A DNA stretch of 35,093 nucleotides from an uncultured Pseudomonadota bacterium (GCA_937862865.1 CALMFJ010000136.1:1-35093), one strand, 5' to 3'. Shown: positions 15,244-22,858, numbered from the stretch's first letter. Numbers and translations: made by a program. The notes: generated by a model from the letters alone, not told the origin.

Positions 15244-15531
15244 TTATGCGAGCGCGTCCGTAAGGTCTTTCTCACGGAGCATCCTGCGTTTCCAGGTGGA
15301 TATCTGGGGCACCACGTAGGGCAGGAGCCTCAGCGAATAATACGGCGGCAATATCGGCACCCCGAGCATGTCACCCATGGTGATCAGGATAAAAAGGTGC
15401 TCCATGCTCGCCCGTGATTTCAGGGCAAATCGGGCCGAATCGTGCGCGGCGACACCGTACACAAACTCTTTCATCGCCCCAAAAAACCCGCCTTTCTTCT
15501 TCTCTCTGTCTTTCTCTTTCTTATCACTCAT
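15244..15531 (-). CDS. small membrane-hairpin protein with LPPYYxLR motif (copy 1)
   Basis: A 95-residue protein. It has a very charged head (MSDKKEKDREKKKGG), an amphipathic stretch, then a hydrophobic region split by prolines, LFILITMGDMLGVPILPPYY (residues about 46-65), then SLRLLPYVVPQISTW and a basic tail KRRMLREKDLTDALA. The prolines suggest a re-entrant hairpin rather than a full span. I do not recognise the family. A clear paralogue lies at 34578-34880, sharing GD(M/I)(L/I)G(V/L)P(I/V)LPPYY, LRxLPY and LREKDLTD. ATG 15531 is preferred, with AAGGAG nine bases before it; ATG 15540 is too close to that site. It sits between cstA and two ArsA-like ATPases in one operon, so it may be their membrane partner or client. 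Confidence 0.75.
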   Translation of the reverse strand: MSDKKEKDREKKKGGFFGAMKEFVYGVAAHDSARFALKSRASMEHLFILITMGDMLGVPILPPYYSLRLLPYVVPQISTWKRRMLREKDLTDALA

Positions 15532-15575
15532 CTTCATCATCTCCTTAACTATCGAACGACCGTATTCTCCCGGCC

Positions 15576-15622
15576 CCCATTGCCCATTGCCTATCGCCTA
15601 TAGCCTATAGCCTATCGCCTAT
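15576..15622. repeat. short tandem repeats between cstA and the small protein gene
   Basis: CCATTGC occurs twice in tandem, then GCCTAT(A/C) five times (through about 15620). It is non-coding and lies in the transcribed gap of the operon. Its function is not evident; slipped-strand length variation is possible. Confidence 0.6.
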
Positions 15623-15626
15623 TCTA

Positions 15627-17318
15627 TTACGCCCTCGCCGCTTCAGCCGTTTTCCCGTTCTTCATCGCCCGGTACCGGTTGAATGCCTTGAGCCCTTCTA
15701 TACCGAGAACTATCGCCGCGATCACAAGAAATATGCCGACCAGGCCCATAAGGGTGTTGCCGATGATCGCCTCGCCTTTGACCGCACCCGAGAACACCTT
15801 CGTCAGCAGGCTGTACGACGTGTACAGCAGGGCGGCGATCGTCGTAATGAACATGAACACCATGGGCCAGATCACCCACTTGTAGGGTTTTCCTTCGGAC
15901 ATGAGCCATGCCGTGATCAGCATGAGGGCAAGCGATGCCATGAGCTGATTGGCCCCGCCGAACAATACCCAGAGGTACTGCCACCATCCCGTGAGGACGA
16001 GCAGGATGCCGAGGATACTCGCGATGAACGTGCCGACATGGGCATTTCGGAAAACGGGGTGGACATCGCTTAAGAGCTCCGATGTGGCAACACGCATGAA
16101 GCGCACAACGAGCTGCATGATCGTGATGGCAAGGACCACCATCATAACGCTGCCGTAGGAACGCCCGATATTGACGGGCAGACCGACGGCATTGAGGAAT
16201 TTTGCGACCCCCGCCGCAAAAACCCCGCCCGGGCCCATCTTGATGGCCGCACCGTAGTCGGCCGGGGATGCGTAAATCGTTCCCGCGATGATAAGGGCGA
16301 ACGCCGCGAGCATCATTTCGACGAACATGACGCCGGCCCCGACGGGGCGCGTGTCCATCTCACTCTCGAGCTGCCTGGCGGTGCCCGAGCTTGACACGAT
16401 GCTGTGCCAGCCCGAAACGGCGCCGCAGGCGATCGTGACGAACATGATCGGCCAGACGGGGCCGATCGGGATGGAGAAATTCGTGACGGCCGGGAGCGTA
16501 AAGTTGGGATGTATGATCAATATTCCGATAAGGCCGACAAAAAGGCCGAGGAAGACAATGTATGCCGCCACATAGTTGACGGGAAGCGCGAACTTCCAGA
16601 TCGGGAGGACCGCCGCAAAGTAACAGAACACAAACGCGGCCAAAGCCCACAGGAGCCTGCTGTTCGACAGGGCGTCTCCCACCAGGGCATTCGACGGGGC
16701 AATCGTACCGAGCCAGATGCCGACCATGGCAATGATAACGGTAACGATCGTCGTCAGGATGATGTCCCTTCTCCAGCGGTATATCATCTGGCCCGCAACA
16801 ATGCCCGCGATCGTGAGGAAGAGCCATGCCATGGGGGCCGCTTTAAGCCTTATCGCCGTGTCCACGACAACATTCCCGAAGGCGCCGACGATAAGAAGGA
16901 GGTAGAAGTAAACGAAAGAGAGAAGGATCGTCCGTGCCCTCGGGGAAATGAGCTTGTGGCTCAAACCGCCGAACGAAGCGCCGTCGTGGCGCATTGCCAT
17001 CATGGCGCTCCCGTAGTCGTGGATCCAGCCGATGAAGAACGTGCCGAGCAGTATCCACAGGAGCGCCGGCAGCCATCCCCACTGGATCGCGATGATCGGG
17101 CCGATGATGGGCCCCGCGCCCGCGATAGACTTGAACTGGTACCCGAAAAGGACGTTCTTGCTCGTGGGCATGAATTCCACACCGTCCATGTACATCCTGG
17201 CGGGGGTGGCCCTTTTCGGGTCGGCCTTGATGATCTTCTTATCGACATAACCGGCGTACACCCGGTAACCGACATAAAACACGACCAGACTGATGACCAA
17301 TACAACTACGGAATTCAT
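15627..17318 (-). CDS. cstA: CstA-family carbon starvation / peptide or pyruvate transporter
   Basis: A 563-residue polytopic inner-membrane protein with about 15 hydrophobic helices. The family signature is near the N terminus: ADPKRATPARMYMDGVEF and MPTSKNVLFGYQFKSIAGAGP, followed by GWIHDYGSAMMAMRHDG. E. coli CstA and BtsT take up pyruvate, and CstA is also linked to peptide use in starvation. This protein is nearer in length to the shorter type than to E. coli CstA (about 700 residues). The ATG at 17318 follows GGAGGA. The usual small partner YbdD/YjiX is not adjacent; instead the LPPYY protein and two ArsA-like ATPases follow downstream. A -35-like TTGAAA near 17429 has only a weak -10, so the promoter is unresolved. 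Confidence 0.88.
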   Translation of the reverse strand: MNSVVVLVISLVVFYVGYRVYAGYVDKKIIKADPKRATPARMYMDGVEFMPTSKNVLFGYQFKSIAGAGPIIGPIIAIQWGWLPALLWILLGTFFIGWIHDYGSAMMAMRHDGASFGGLSHKLISPRARTILLSFVYFYLLLIVGAFGNVVVDTAIRLKAAPMAWLFLTIAGIVAGQMIYRWRRDIILTTIVTVIIAMVGIWLGTIAPSNALVGDALSNSRLLWALAAFVFCYFAAVLPIWKFALPVNYVAAYIVFLGLFVGLIGILIIHPNFTLPAVTNFSIPIGPVWPIMFVTIACGAVSGWHSIVSSSGTARQLESEMDTRPVGAGVMFVEMMLAAFALIIAGTIYASPADYGAAIKMGPGGVFAAGVAKFLNAVGLPVNIGRSYGSVMMVVLAITIMQLVVRFMRVATSELLSDVHPVFRNAHVGTFIASILGILLVLTGWWQYLWVLFGGANQLMASLALMLITAWLMSEGKPYKWVIWPMVFMFITTIAALLYTSYSLLTKVFSGAVKGEAIIGNTLMGLVGIFLVIAAIVLGIEGLKAFNRYRAMKNGKTAEAARA

Positions 17319-17456
17319 AGTTCCTCCTCCCGGTGCTGGAATGACGCACTACTTCCGTTGCTGCCCGTCAGATCTATTCTTCCTGCTTTTGGTGTGTCGT
17401 CATATTTTCCTGCTATTTTGCTCGTTTTTCAAGAAATAAAATAGCGGTTTACCCGC

Positions 17457-17481
17457 AAATATCAGGCCATGCCTGATATTT
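17457..17481. repeat. perfect 11-bp inverted repeat, three-base loop
   Basis: AAATATCAGGC (17457-17467), CAT, GCCTGATATTT (17471-17481). It could be an operator for cstA or a short hairpin. There is no T-run beyond the arm. Between 17319 and 17456 nothing else is seen. Confidence 0.6.
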
Positions 17482-17499
17482 CTCCATGCGGCACATCCC

Positions 17500-17546
17500 A
17501 TGCCCGGCATAAGGCAGTTTGCCATCGGGCCGGCCTTATCGGGCAT
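17500..17546. repeat. imperfect inverted repeat (ATGCCCG..ATAAGGC / GCCTTAT-CGGGCAT)
   Basis: The left arm (17500-17515) pairs with the right arm (17533-17546) over 14 bases with a two-base bulge and a 17-base loop. It lies 25 bases before the promoter of the candidate ncRNA. It may be a REP-like element or an attenuating hairpin. Confidence 0.5.
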
Positions 17547-17570
17547 GGCCGGGAACGGGTAAGATGGCGC

Positions 17571-17599
17571 TTGACAACCCGGAAAAGAGTGCTATTACT
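17571..17599 (+). promoter_or_regulatory. promoter of the candidate ncRNA
   Basis: TTGACA (17571-17576), a perfect -35, then 16 or 17 bases to TATTAC/ATTACT (17593-17599). Predicted start about 17605, at the base of the closing stem. Confidence 0.55.
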
Positions 17600-17604
17600 T
17601 ATAG

Positions 17605-17761
17605 TGAAGGGCGGGTAGCCCAGGCAGCGAGTAGGTGAAGGGACATATCCGAGTCGAAGGAGAAAGGATCCCCACTTCGAACCTCTTCACGCGAAAGTGA
17701 AAAGCAGGAATCAAACGCGCGTGAACCTGTGAAAGCCTGGACAATCCACCCCCTTTTTTTT
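17605..17761 (+). ncRNA. candidate structured non-coding RNA, about 155 nt
   Basis: No convincing reading frame lies here, yet the unit has a promoter, paired ends and a run of eight T (17754-17761). The 5' segment GGGCGGGTAGCCCAGGC (from 17609) can pair with the 3' segment GCCTGGAC...CCACCCCC just before the T-run, closing the molecule as in many stand-alone RNAs. Inside, TCGAAG pairs with CTTCGA around a GA-rich loop. The sequence CTTCACGCG has three possible partners: GTGAAG upstream, GTGAA in a tight hairpin, and CGCGTGAA downstream (a perfect 8-bp match), so the helices exclude one another. No Rfam family was recognised; 6S RNA is possible by size and closing stem but unproven. Confidence 0.45.
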
Positions 17762-17855
17762 GCCCGGGGATCACGCCCCGACCGCCATGATAGAGCGGTC
17801 CCGGCGATCCGTAAATTATCCTGTTGTCTTTTCCGTACTTCAGCCTGATCGTCCG

Positions 17856-18297
17856 TCAAAGCTCCCCGGGGACGGCCCTTGACGACAGGGCCTGCCTGAC
17901 CCCTTCGCACAGGAGCCTCGACATCTCTTCCCGTGTCTCCGTCGTCGCTGACCCCAGGTGGGGAAGGAGCACGGTCCGCGCAGATGTACGCCACCGCGGA
18001 TCGATTTCCGGCTCATTTTCAAAGACATCGAGGCCCACGCCGCCGGCCGCAATACGCCTGAGGAAGGTGGTTTGCGCCCACGGAGAAAGTCCCGATGACC
18101 TTTAAGGCCGGGCAAAGCTCGAGGTCGGCCTCTGTCAGGGGCTCCGATAGAAGGACAATAAGGGCCTCTGCAGTGGGAAGGGCCTCAACCCAGGCAGGGG
18201 AACGATAGGGGACGACGCCGAGTTCCGGGAAGTCACGGCCCAGGTCCTCAACGTGAGGGCCTATCAGGGCCGACGTGCTGAGAATGCGAATGTTCAT
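17856..18297 (-). pseudogene. D-isomer 2-hydroxyacid dehydrogenase with its middle deleted
   Basis: From ATG 18297 the first 80 or so residues (MNIRILSTSALIGPHVEDLG... to VIGTFSVGANHLP) are the N-terminal substrate-binding part of a D-2-hydroxyacid dehydrogenase. At about 18075 the sequence jumps, in a different frame, to the C-terminal part: RIAAGGVGLDVFENEPEIDP, then VLLPHLGSATTETREEM (normally the segment with the catalytic His), ending at TGA 17858-17856. The whole NAD-binding Rossmann domain, about 150 residues, is missing, and the first frame stops at 18019. Such genes normally encode about 310-330 residues. No active enzyme can come from this copy. Its promoter is still present. Confidence 0.85.
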
Positions 18298-18346
18298 TCC
18301 TCTTTCCCCCTTCTGTTGGTCAATGCAAAAAATGGCGCAGTAAAAA

Positions 18347-18375
18347 AGTTTAGTAACAGGCTTCCGCCATGTCAA
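18347..18375 (-). promoter_or_regulatory. promoter of the deleted dehydrogenase gene
   Basis: Read leftward: TTGACA (18375-18370), 17 bases, TAAACT (18352-18347). Confidence 0.55.
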
Positions 18376-18443
18376 GACAATCCCCGACCGCGGTGAGGTC
18401 ATCGCGGCGGGCCGATACGGGGCCCTGTACCGCCAGATTTGCA

Positions 18444-18471
18444 TTGACTTGCTTCGCCCGTCATATACAAT
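18444..18471 (+). promoter_or_regulatory. promoter of the macrodomain gene
   Basis: TTGACT (18444-18449), 16 bases, TACAAT (18466-18471); five of six matches in each box. It diverges from the dehydrogenase promoter 70 bases away. Confidence 0.65.
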
Positions 18472-18522
18472 GGATTTATAAAAAGGGAACCGTAAAAAAT
18501 AATAACGACTCAGGGGGATTCG

Positions 18523-19089
18523 ATGGCCGGCACACTGGTGAAAAGCATAGATCTTCCGGGAAACAGGACGTTCTCCGTCGTGGTAAACGACCTGCTCTAT
18601 GAACCCGTCGACTGCATCGTGAATGCGGCGAACGGGTGGTTGTCGCACGGAGGAGGGGTGGCGGCGGTTATCGCGAGGGCGGCGGGTCCCCGCCTTGACG
18701 AGGAAGGGAACGAGATCGTGAGGAAGGCCGGCATGGTCCCCGTCGGAGAGGCGGTCGTGACGACGGCGGGAAAGCTCCCGTTCAAGGGGGTCGTCCACGC
18801 GGTAGGCCCCATGATGGGAACCGGCGATGAAGAGAACAAACTTGTGAAGGCCCTTTCCTCCTCTTTCTTAAGGGCAAGCGAGAAGGGATGGACTTCCCTG
18901 TCCTTTCCGGGCATCAGTTCAGGCATCTTCGCGGTCCCCTACGACATCTGTGCGCGGTCGTATATCCGCGCAGTCACGGAATTCTTCCGAGAGCACCCCG
19001 ACTCCTCCCTGACGACCGTCCGGGCGTGCCTCCTGAACGGCCCCCTGCTGGAGGCGGTAAAGAAGGAACTGCACAGGACGGGGCCCTAG
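18523..19089 (+). CDS. macrodomain protein (ADP-ribose binding, probable deacetylase/hydrolase)
   Basis: A 188-residue single-domain macro protein. The adenine/ribose-binding start is seen at VDCIVNAANGWLSHGGGVAAVI (residues 29-50), where the Asn residues and the HGGG loop hold the distal ribose. The phosphate loop follows as SFPGISSGIFAVP. Stand-alone macrodomains of the YmdB/MacroD type remove ADP-ribose from proteins or hydrolyse O-acetyl-ADP-ribose. The second half after GISSG fits the fold. ATG 18523 is behind AGGGGGA. It has its own promoter and no linked ADP-ribosyl transferase or sirtuin is visible in the window, so the source of its substrate is unknown. Confidence 0.88.
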   Translation: MAGTLVKSIDLPGNRTFSVVVNDLLYEPVDCIVNAANGWLSHGGGVAAVIARAAGPRLDEEGNEIVRKAGMVPVGEAVVTTAGKLPFKGVVHAVGPMMGTGDEENKLVKALSSSFLRASEKGWTSLSFPGISSGIFAVPYDICARSYIRAVTEFFREHPDSSLTTVRACLLNGPLLEAVKKELHRTGP

Positions 19090-19168
19090 AGGAAATGCCT
19101 GCGTATGACCCGGGGGCAGTTGATCTCAACAGATAAGAATGCAGAGCGCGGACGGGGAGCGCCCTGGT

Positions 19169-20350
19169 TCATTTCGTGTGTTTCGACGCTTTTTTATGGA
19201 AGGGAAACTGGATGCTTTCAAAGTTTTCCTGAAGTCCATAGCGTTTCAGGATATAAGCCCAATCCGGCCTTTCCATCAAAGACAGGATGGCGATATTGAC
19301 CTTCTTGGCGATCGGGCTGTTCTTCGGAAGGCCGAAACCGAAGAAAAACCTTTTGAAACCCGTCGGGTGAACAAAAATCTTGTCTTTATAGTCATTTCCT
19401 TCGTAATAATGAAGGGTAATGGCGTCGTAGAGAAACCCCTCGACCTCACCATTCAGCACCCCGTTGAGGGCATCTTCTTCTTCCTTGTAAAGCTTGTATT
19501 TCCCTCCAAGCTTCGGCAGGACTATCGATTCGGCGCTTCCTTTCACGCCGCCCAGATACATGCGCCGGAGCTGCTCGTCAGCGACAAGGCCGATGTTGGT
19601 CCGGTTCTCGTAGATAGCGTTGGTAAGTGACGCGATCAGGGCGCTGAGTGCGACGGCGCATAAAAACATCCACGCAAGGCCGAGAGCGCGGGCCGCAAAG
19701 GATTTCAAAGACACGCCGATGCAGACCCCGGAGGTCAGGGTTGACCCTACCCAGTAAATGCCGGAACCGATACCCTTGACCGTGTTCCCCCCGAAATAAT
19801 CGGGGTTGTTTTTTCGCTCTATCAACCATAGGATCATCCCCAGCACAAAGAGGGAGAAACACAATATCCCCAGGATTTTCATGTTCCCCCACGAAAATAA
19901 TGTTTCCACCGCAATCCACCATGGATGGCTGATCTTACCCGGCAGGGTTGCCACCGCCAGCTTGTTATACCCCAGGACCGTCGAATAATCGATCCGCTTT
20001 TCCCTTTCGGCAAGGACAAAAAAGGTGTCGATCGACAGATCGATCTGATTCTTTTCGAGCGCGTTCAGGATGTTTTCGAAGGTCATTTCCTTGAACTCAT
20101 AATCCACCTTCATATCCTGGGCAACGGCCTTCCAGATATCGACATTGATCCCGCTCCATTGCCCGCCCTGTTCTTTAATGATGTACGGCGGATCGTGAAT
20201 GATACCGACGATGAGCTTCTTTCCCGGGTTGACGGCGGCCCGTTCCTGAGACCATCCGCACGATGCTGTGAGATGAAAAGAGGACAGGCACAGGACAAAT
20301 AAAAATAATAAGAACGGTGTCCCTTCGAGCCCCCACTTCCGTTTTGTCAT
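19169..20350 (-). CDS. prokaryotic ionotropic glutamate receptor-like channel (GluR0 type)
   Basis: A 393-residue protein. A signal peptide or leader helix (residues 11-30) is followed by the first half of a periplasmic binding domain (44-145), where LAEREKRIDYST carries R116, matching the ligand-carboxylate Arg of ionotropic receptors (REExIDFS). A membrane helix (158-177), a pore loop (195-217) and a second helix (222-247) then interrupt it, and the other half of the binding domain resumes (250-375). This split is diagnostic of GluR0-like channels. The pore reads TLTSGVCIGVS, where GluR0 has a potassium-type TVGYGD filter, so ion selectivity should differ. The second helix ends SALIASLTN, comparable to SYTANLAAF. 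ATG 20350 is behind GAGGGG. It is transcribed alone. Confidence 0.85.
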   Translation of the reverse strand: MTKRKWGLEGTPFLLFLFVLCLSSFHLTASCGWSQERAAVNPGKKLIVGIIHDPPYIIKEQGGQWSGINVDIWKAVAQDMKVDYEFKEMTFENILNALEKNQIDLSIDTFFVLAEREKRIDYSTVLGYNKLAVATLPGKISHPWWIAVETLFSWGNMKILGILCFSLFVLGMILWLIERKNNPDYFGGNTVKGIGSGIYWVGSTLTSGVCIGVSLKSFAARALGLAWMFLCAVALSALIASLTNAIYENRTNIGLVADEQLRRMYLGGVKGSAESIVLPKLGGKYKLYKEEEDALNGVLNGEVEGFLYDAITLHYYEGNDYKDKIFVHPTGFKRFFFGFGLPKNSPIAKKVNIAILSLMERPDWAYILKRYGLQENFESIQFPFHKKASKHTK

Positions 20351-20391
20351 AGCGTCCCCTCGCACAGAAAAATACTGTATAACCGGTTGTG

Positions 20392-20421
20392 ATTATAAAC
20401 TTTTCACCTTATATTGGGCAA
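20392..20421 (-). promoter_or_regulatory. promoter of the GluR0-like gene
   Basis: Read leftward: TTGCCC (20421-20416), 18 bases, perfect TATAAT (20397-20392). The rest of the gap up to 20599 is AT-rich and shows no clear yedE promoter. Confidence 0.55.
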
Positions 20422-20599
20422 GCCATTTCATTGGCGAACAGCGCGCTACGGGGCTGTTATGCAAAACCCGGGCGCCAACAAAGCGACGGGGCCCGTACGA
20501 ATAAGGAATAATATCCCTTGTATATATAAGAAATATTAATTTGACTAATAGATATTGTCTATGGTGAACTTGACCCATTAAAAATGGTGAGGGATGTCT

Positions 20600-21694
20600 A
20601 TGGGTAAACTGGCGGTTATCTTTGCATCACGATGGGGAATGATAGGGGTCGGGGCTGTCATAGGAATTCTCGCCCCGGTTTTGCAGAAGCTGGGAAACCC
20701 CGCGAACATGGGGGTGTGCGTCGCGTGCTTCGAAAGGGACATAGCAGGGGCCCTGGGGATCCACCGCGCGGCGGTTGTACAGTACATGAGGCCGGAGATC
20801 ATCGGTTTTGTGATCGGCTCGCTGATCGCCGCTTATGCATTCAAGGAGTTCAGGGCCCGGGCGGGGTCCGCGCCGATCGTCCGGTTCATCCTGGGTGCCT
20901 TCGCGATGATCGGAGCGCTCGTCTTCCTCGGCTGTCCCTGGCGCGCGGCGCTCCGGCTCGCCGGCGGGGATGGGAATGCCATACTCGGATTGCTGGGGTT
21001 TGTCGGCGGGATATGGATAGGAACATTCTTTCTGAGGGGTGGCTACAACCTCGGGCGCTCTCAGACAACCCATACCTCCGTGGGGTGGCTGATGCCTTTG
21101 ACAATGCTCGGCTTCCTGGCCCTGATGCTCGTCTTTCCGCAGGTGCAGGGACAGGAAAAGAGCGGCATCCTCTTCTACAGCGTGAAGGGCCCGGGCTCTA
21201 TGCACGCACCGCTCCTTGTTTCACTGGTGATCGGCCTCGTCATCGGCTTTCTGGCACAAAGGAGCAGGTTCTGTACGCTGGGGGCCGTCCGTGACTTTGT
21301 CCTTTTCAGGCAAACCCATCTACTCTCCGGGTTCATCGCCCTTATCGTGGCTGCATTCCTGACCAACCTCGCCCTGGGGCAGTTTCATCCGGGCTTCGCA
21401 AAACAGCCCGTTGCTCATACGATGGGCCTGTGGAATTTCGGTGGAATGCTGTTGTCCGGCCTGGCATTCACCCTGGCAGGGGGATGCCCGGGGCGTCAGC
21501 TGTTCCTCGCGGGCGAAGGGGACGGAGATGCCGCCGTCTTCGTCATGGGGATGATCTTCGGGGCGGGCATCGCGCATAACTTTGGTCTCGCCAGTTCCCC
21601 CGACGGCGTGGGGCCTTACGGCATCCCTGCCGTGATAACGGGCATCGCGGCGTGCCTCTTCATCGGGTCCACGATGAGAAATAAGACAGTCTGA
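20600..21694 (+). CDS. yedE: YedE-type membrane protein, probable selenium or sulfur compound transporter
   Basis: A 364-residue polytopic protein of the YeeE/YedE family with two related halves. Conserved cysteines lie in family motifs: C40 and C43 (MGVCVACFERDIAG), C112 (LGCPWRAALR), then SRFCTLGAVRD and GGCPGRQLF in the second half. YeeE of this superfamily imports thiosulfate through a chain of cysteines; the YedE branch is linked to selenium metabolism. The N-terminal HRAAVVQYMRPEIIGFV region resembles the selenium-type branch, but that choice is from memory. ATG 20600 is six bases after GGTGAGGG; ATG 20594 abuts that site. A TusA-like gene follows after 17 bases, the usual partner that accepts the imported chalcogen. 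Confidence 0.82.
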   Translation: MGKLAVIFASRWGMIGVGAVIGILAPVLQKLGNPANMGVCVACFERDIAGALGIHRAAVVQYMRPEIIGFVIGSLIAAYAFKEFRARAGSAPIVRFILGAFAMIGALVFLGCPWRAALRLAGGDGNAILGLLGFVGGIWIGTFFLRGGYNLGRSQTTHTSVGWLMPLTMLGFLALMLVFPQVQGQEKSGILFYSVKGPGSMHAPLLVSLVIGLVIGFLAQRSRFCTLGAVRDFVLFRQTHLLSGFIALIVAAFLTNLALGQFHPGFAKQPVAHTMGLWNFGGMLLSGLAFTLAGGCPGRQLFLAGEGDGDAAVFVMGMIFGAGIAHNFGLASSPDGVGPYGIPAVITGIAACLFIGSTMRNKTV

Positions 21695-21711
21695 GGTCAG
21701 GAGGTGAAGAT

Positions 21712-21930
21712 ATGAGCACAATTATTGACGCACGAGGGTTCTCATGCCCCCAGCCGGTGCTGATGGCCCTGGAAGGGATCAGGAAGACGGGAAGGGGAGA
21801 GATCGTCGTTCTCGTGGACACCGTCACATCAAAGGAAAACGTTACCCGCGCGGCGATCTCCGCGGGGTGGACGGTCAAGGATGTCAAGAACGAGGGCCCG
21901 GAGTTCCGTATCAGCATCGCCAGGGAATGA
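21712..21930 (+). CDS. TusA/SirA-family sulfur carrier protein (YedF-like)
   Basis: A 72-residue protein with the TusA signature DARGFSCPQPVLMAL; C12 in CPQP is the sulfur- or selenium-carrying cysteine. The remaining beta-alpha-beta-beta pattern (GEIVVLVDTVTSKENVTRAAISAGW, then KDVKNEGPEFRISI) matches the family length of 70-80 residues. It follows yedE by 17 bases with an AGGAGGTG site, so the two are translated from one message, and the protein probably receives the compound that YedE imports. Whether it carries sulfur or selenium cannot be decided. No selD, selA or selB gene is in the window. Confidence 0.88.
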   Translation: MSTIIDARGFSCPQPVLMALEGIRKTGRGEIVVLVDTVTSKENVTRAAISAGWTVKDVKNEGPEFRISIARE

Positions 21931-21999
21931 CGCCGGCCCTTCACCGTCAATGCACGGGTTGCCCGTCCCGGCGCTTCCCCCGGTGCCGGAAAAGCCGCA

Positions 22000-22028
22000 T
22001 TGACAGTATTACCTCACGATAATAGAAT
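22000..22028 (+). promoter_or_regulatory. strong promoter of the TPR-protein gene
   Basis: TTGACA (22000-22005), 17 bases, TAGAAT (22023-22028). Confidence 0.7.
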
Positions 22029-22069
22029 AAATAGGTCACCCGAAATGATCTTTATCAAGGAGGTAACCG

Positions 22070-22768
22070 ATGATCTTCGGCCTCACGAAGGACAAGGCCC
22101 ATGCCAAACTGCAGCGTGCGTTCGAAACCGGTGATTTCGCGGCCGCGATCGATGCATACACCAGGCTGATCAAGAAGGACCCGACCGACCACGAACTGTT
22201 CAACAACCTCGGGATGGCCTGCATGGAATCGGGCCGGCTTCCGGAAAGCATAGAAGCGTTCCGGGAGGCGAACAGGCTCCGGCCCGCCTGCGCGCACCTG
22301 AGCAACCTGGGCAGTGCGCTTCTTCGACAAAAAGACTTCGAGGGGGCGCGCGGCGCATTCGAGGACGCACGCAAGCTCGACCCGGCGGATCCCAAGCCGT
22401 GGTTCAACATCACCGTTGCGCTGCGCGAAGAGGGGCGGCCCGAAGACGCCTATCGCGAACTCCAGGACTTTCTCGGCGCTCACCCGACACACGCGAACGG
22501 TTTGAGCGACATGGGATGTTACCATCTCGATCGCGGCGAGACCGCCGAGGCGATCGGCTGTTTCACAAAAGCTGTGGACGCCAACCCGGCTGCGCTGCCT
22601 GCACGGCTCAACCTGATACAGGCCCTGTGTGACACCGGGCGTCATCAGGACGCTACCCCTCACCTTGAGGCGCTTGCCGGCCTCGGCTTCAAGATCAGGG
22701 TGAACGTCGAGAACGGCCGGGTCGAGATCGACATTAACGGCGCTCCGTTTTACCGGGGCACGGCATAA
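22070..22768 (+). CDS. tetratricopeptide-repeat protein
   Basis: A 232-residue soluble protein. About five consecutive TPR units of 34 residues run from about residue 9 to 190, for example DFAAAIDAYTRLIKKDPTD, GRLPESIEAFREANRLRP, DFEGARGAFEDARKLDPAD and ETAEAIGCFTKAVDANPAA. These build a helical scaffold for protein-protein contacts. There is no signal peptide or membrane helix. The last 35 residues form a short beta-rich tail (IRVNVENGRVEIDINGAPFY). The ATG at 22070 follows AAGGAGGT. It has its own strong promoter. The next gene starts 90 bases later and may share the transcript. The binding partner is unknown. Confidence 0.85.
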   Translation: MIFGLTKDKAHAKLQRAFETGDFAAAIDAYTRLIKKDPTDHELFNNLGMACMESGRLPESIEAFREANRLRPACAHLSNLGSALLRQKDFEGARGAFEDARKLDPADPKPWFNITVALREEGRPEDAYRELQDFLGAHPTHANGLSDMGCYHLDRGETAEAIGCFTKAVDANPAALPARLNLIQALCDTGRHQDATPHLEALAGLGFKIRVNVENGRVEIDINGAPFYRGTA

Positions 22769-22858
22769 GACATAACCGGACATCCACTGCGGCACCGCGC
22801 CGGTCGATGCTTTTCAGCGGGCCCGGACACGGTGCGCACAGCGTAAGAAAGGACCGTC

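Noticed and set aside
15576-15622. A CRISPR array at the GCCTAT repeats
   Set aside because: The units are only seven bases long, with no spacers and no cas genes.
16404-17444. A 346-codon rightward frame opposite cstA
   Set aside because: Low-complexity Asp/Arg composition, no motif, and it mirrors a well-supported membrane protein.
17605-17761. Firm assignment of the RNA as 6S RNA, SRP RNA or a known riboswitch
   Set aside because: Size and closing stem allow 6S RNA, but I could not match any family's conserved bases by eye, and no gene follows in sense that would be a riboswitch target.
20351-20599. A riboswitch or selenium-related leader upstream of yedE
   Set aside because: The stretch is AT-rich without a convincing hairpin set or conserved motif.
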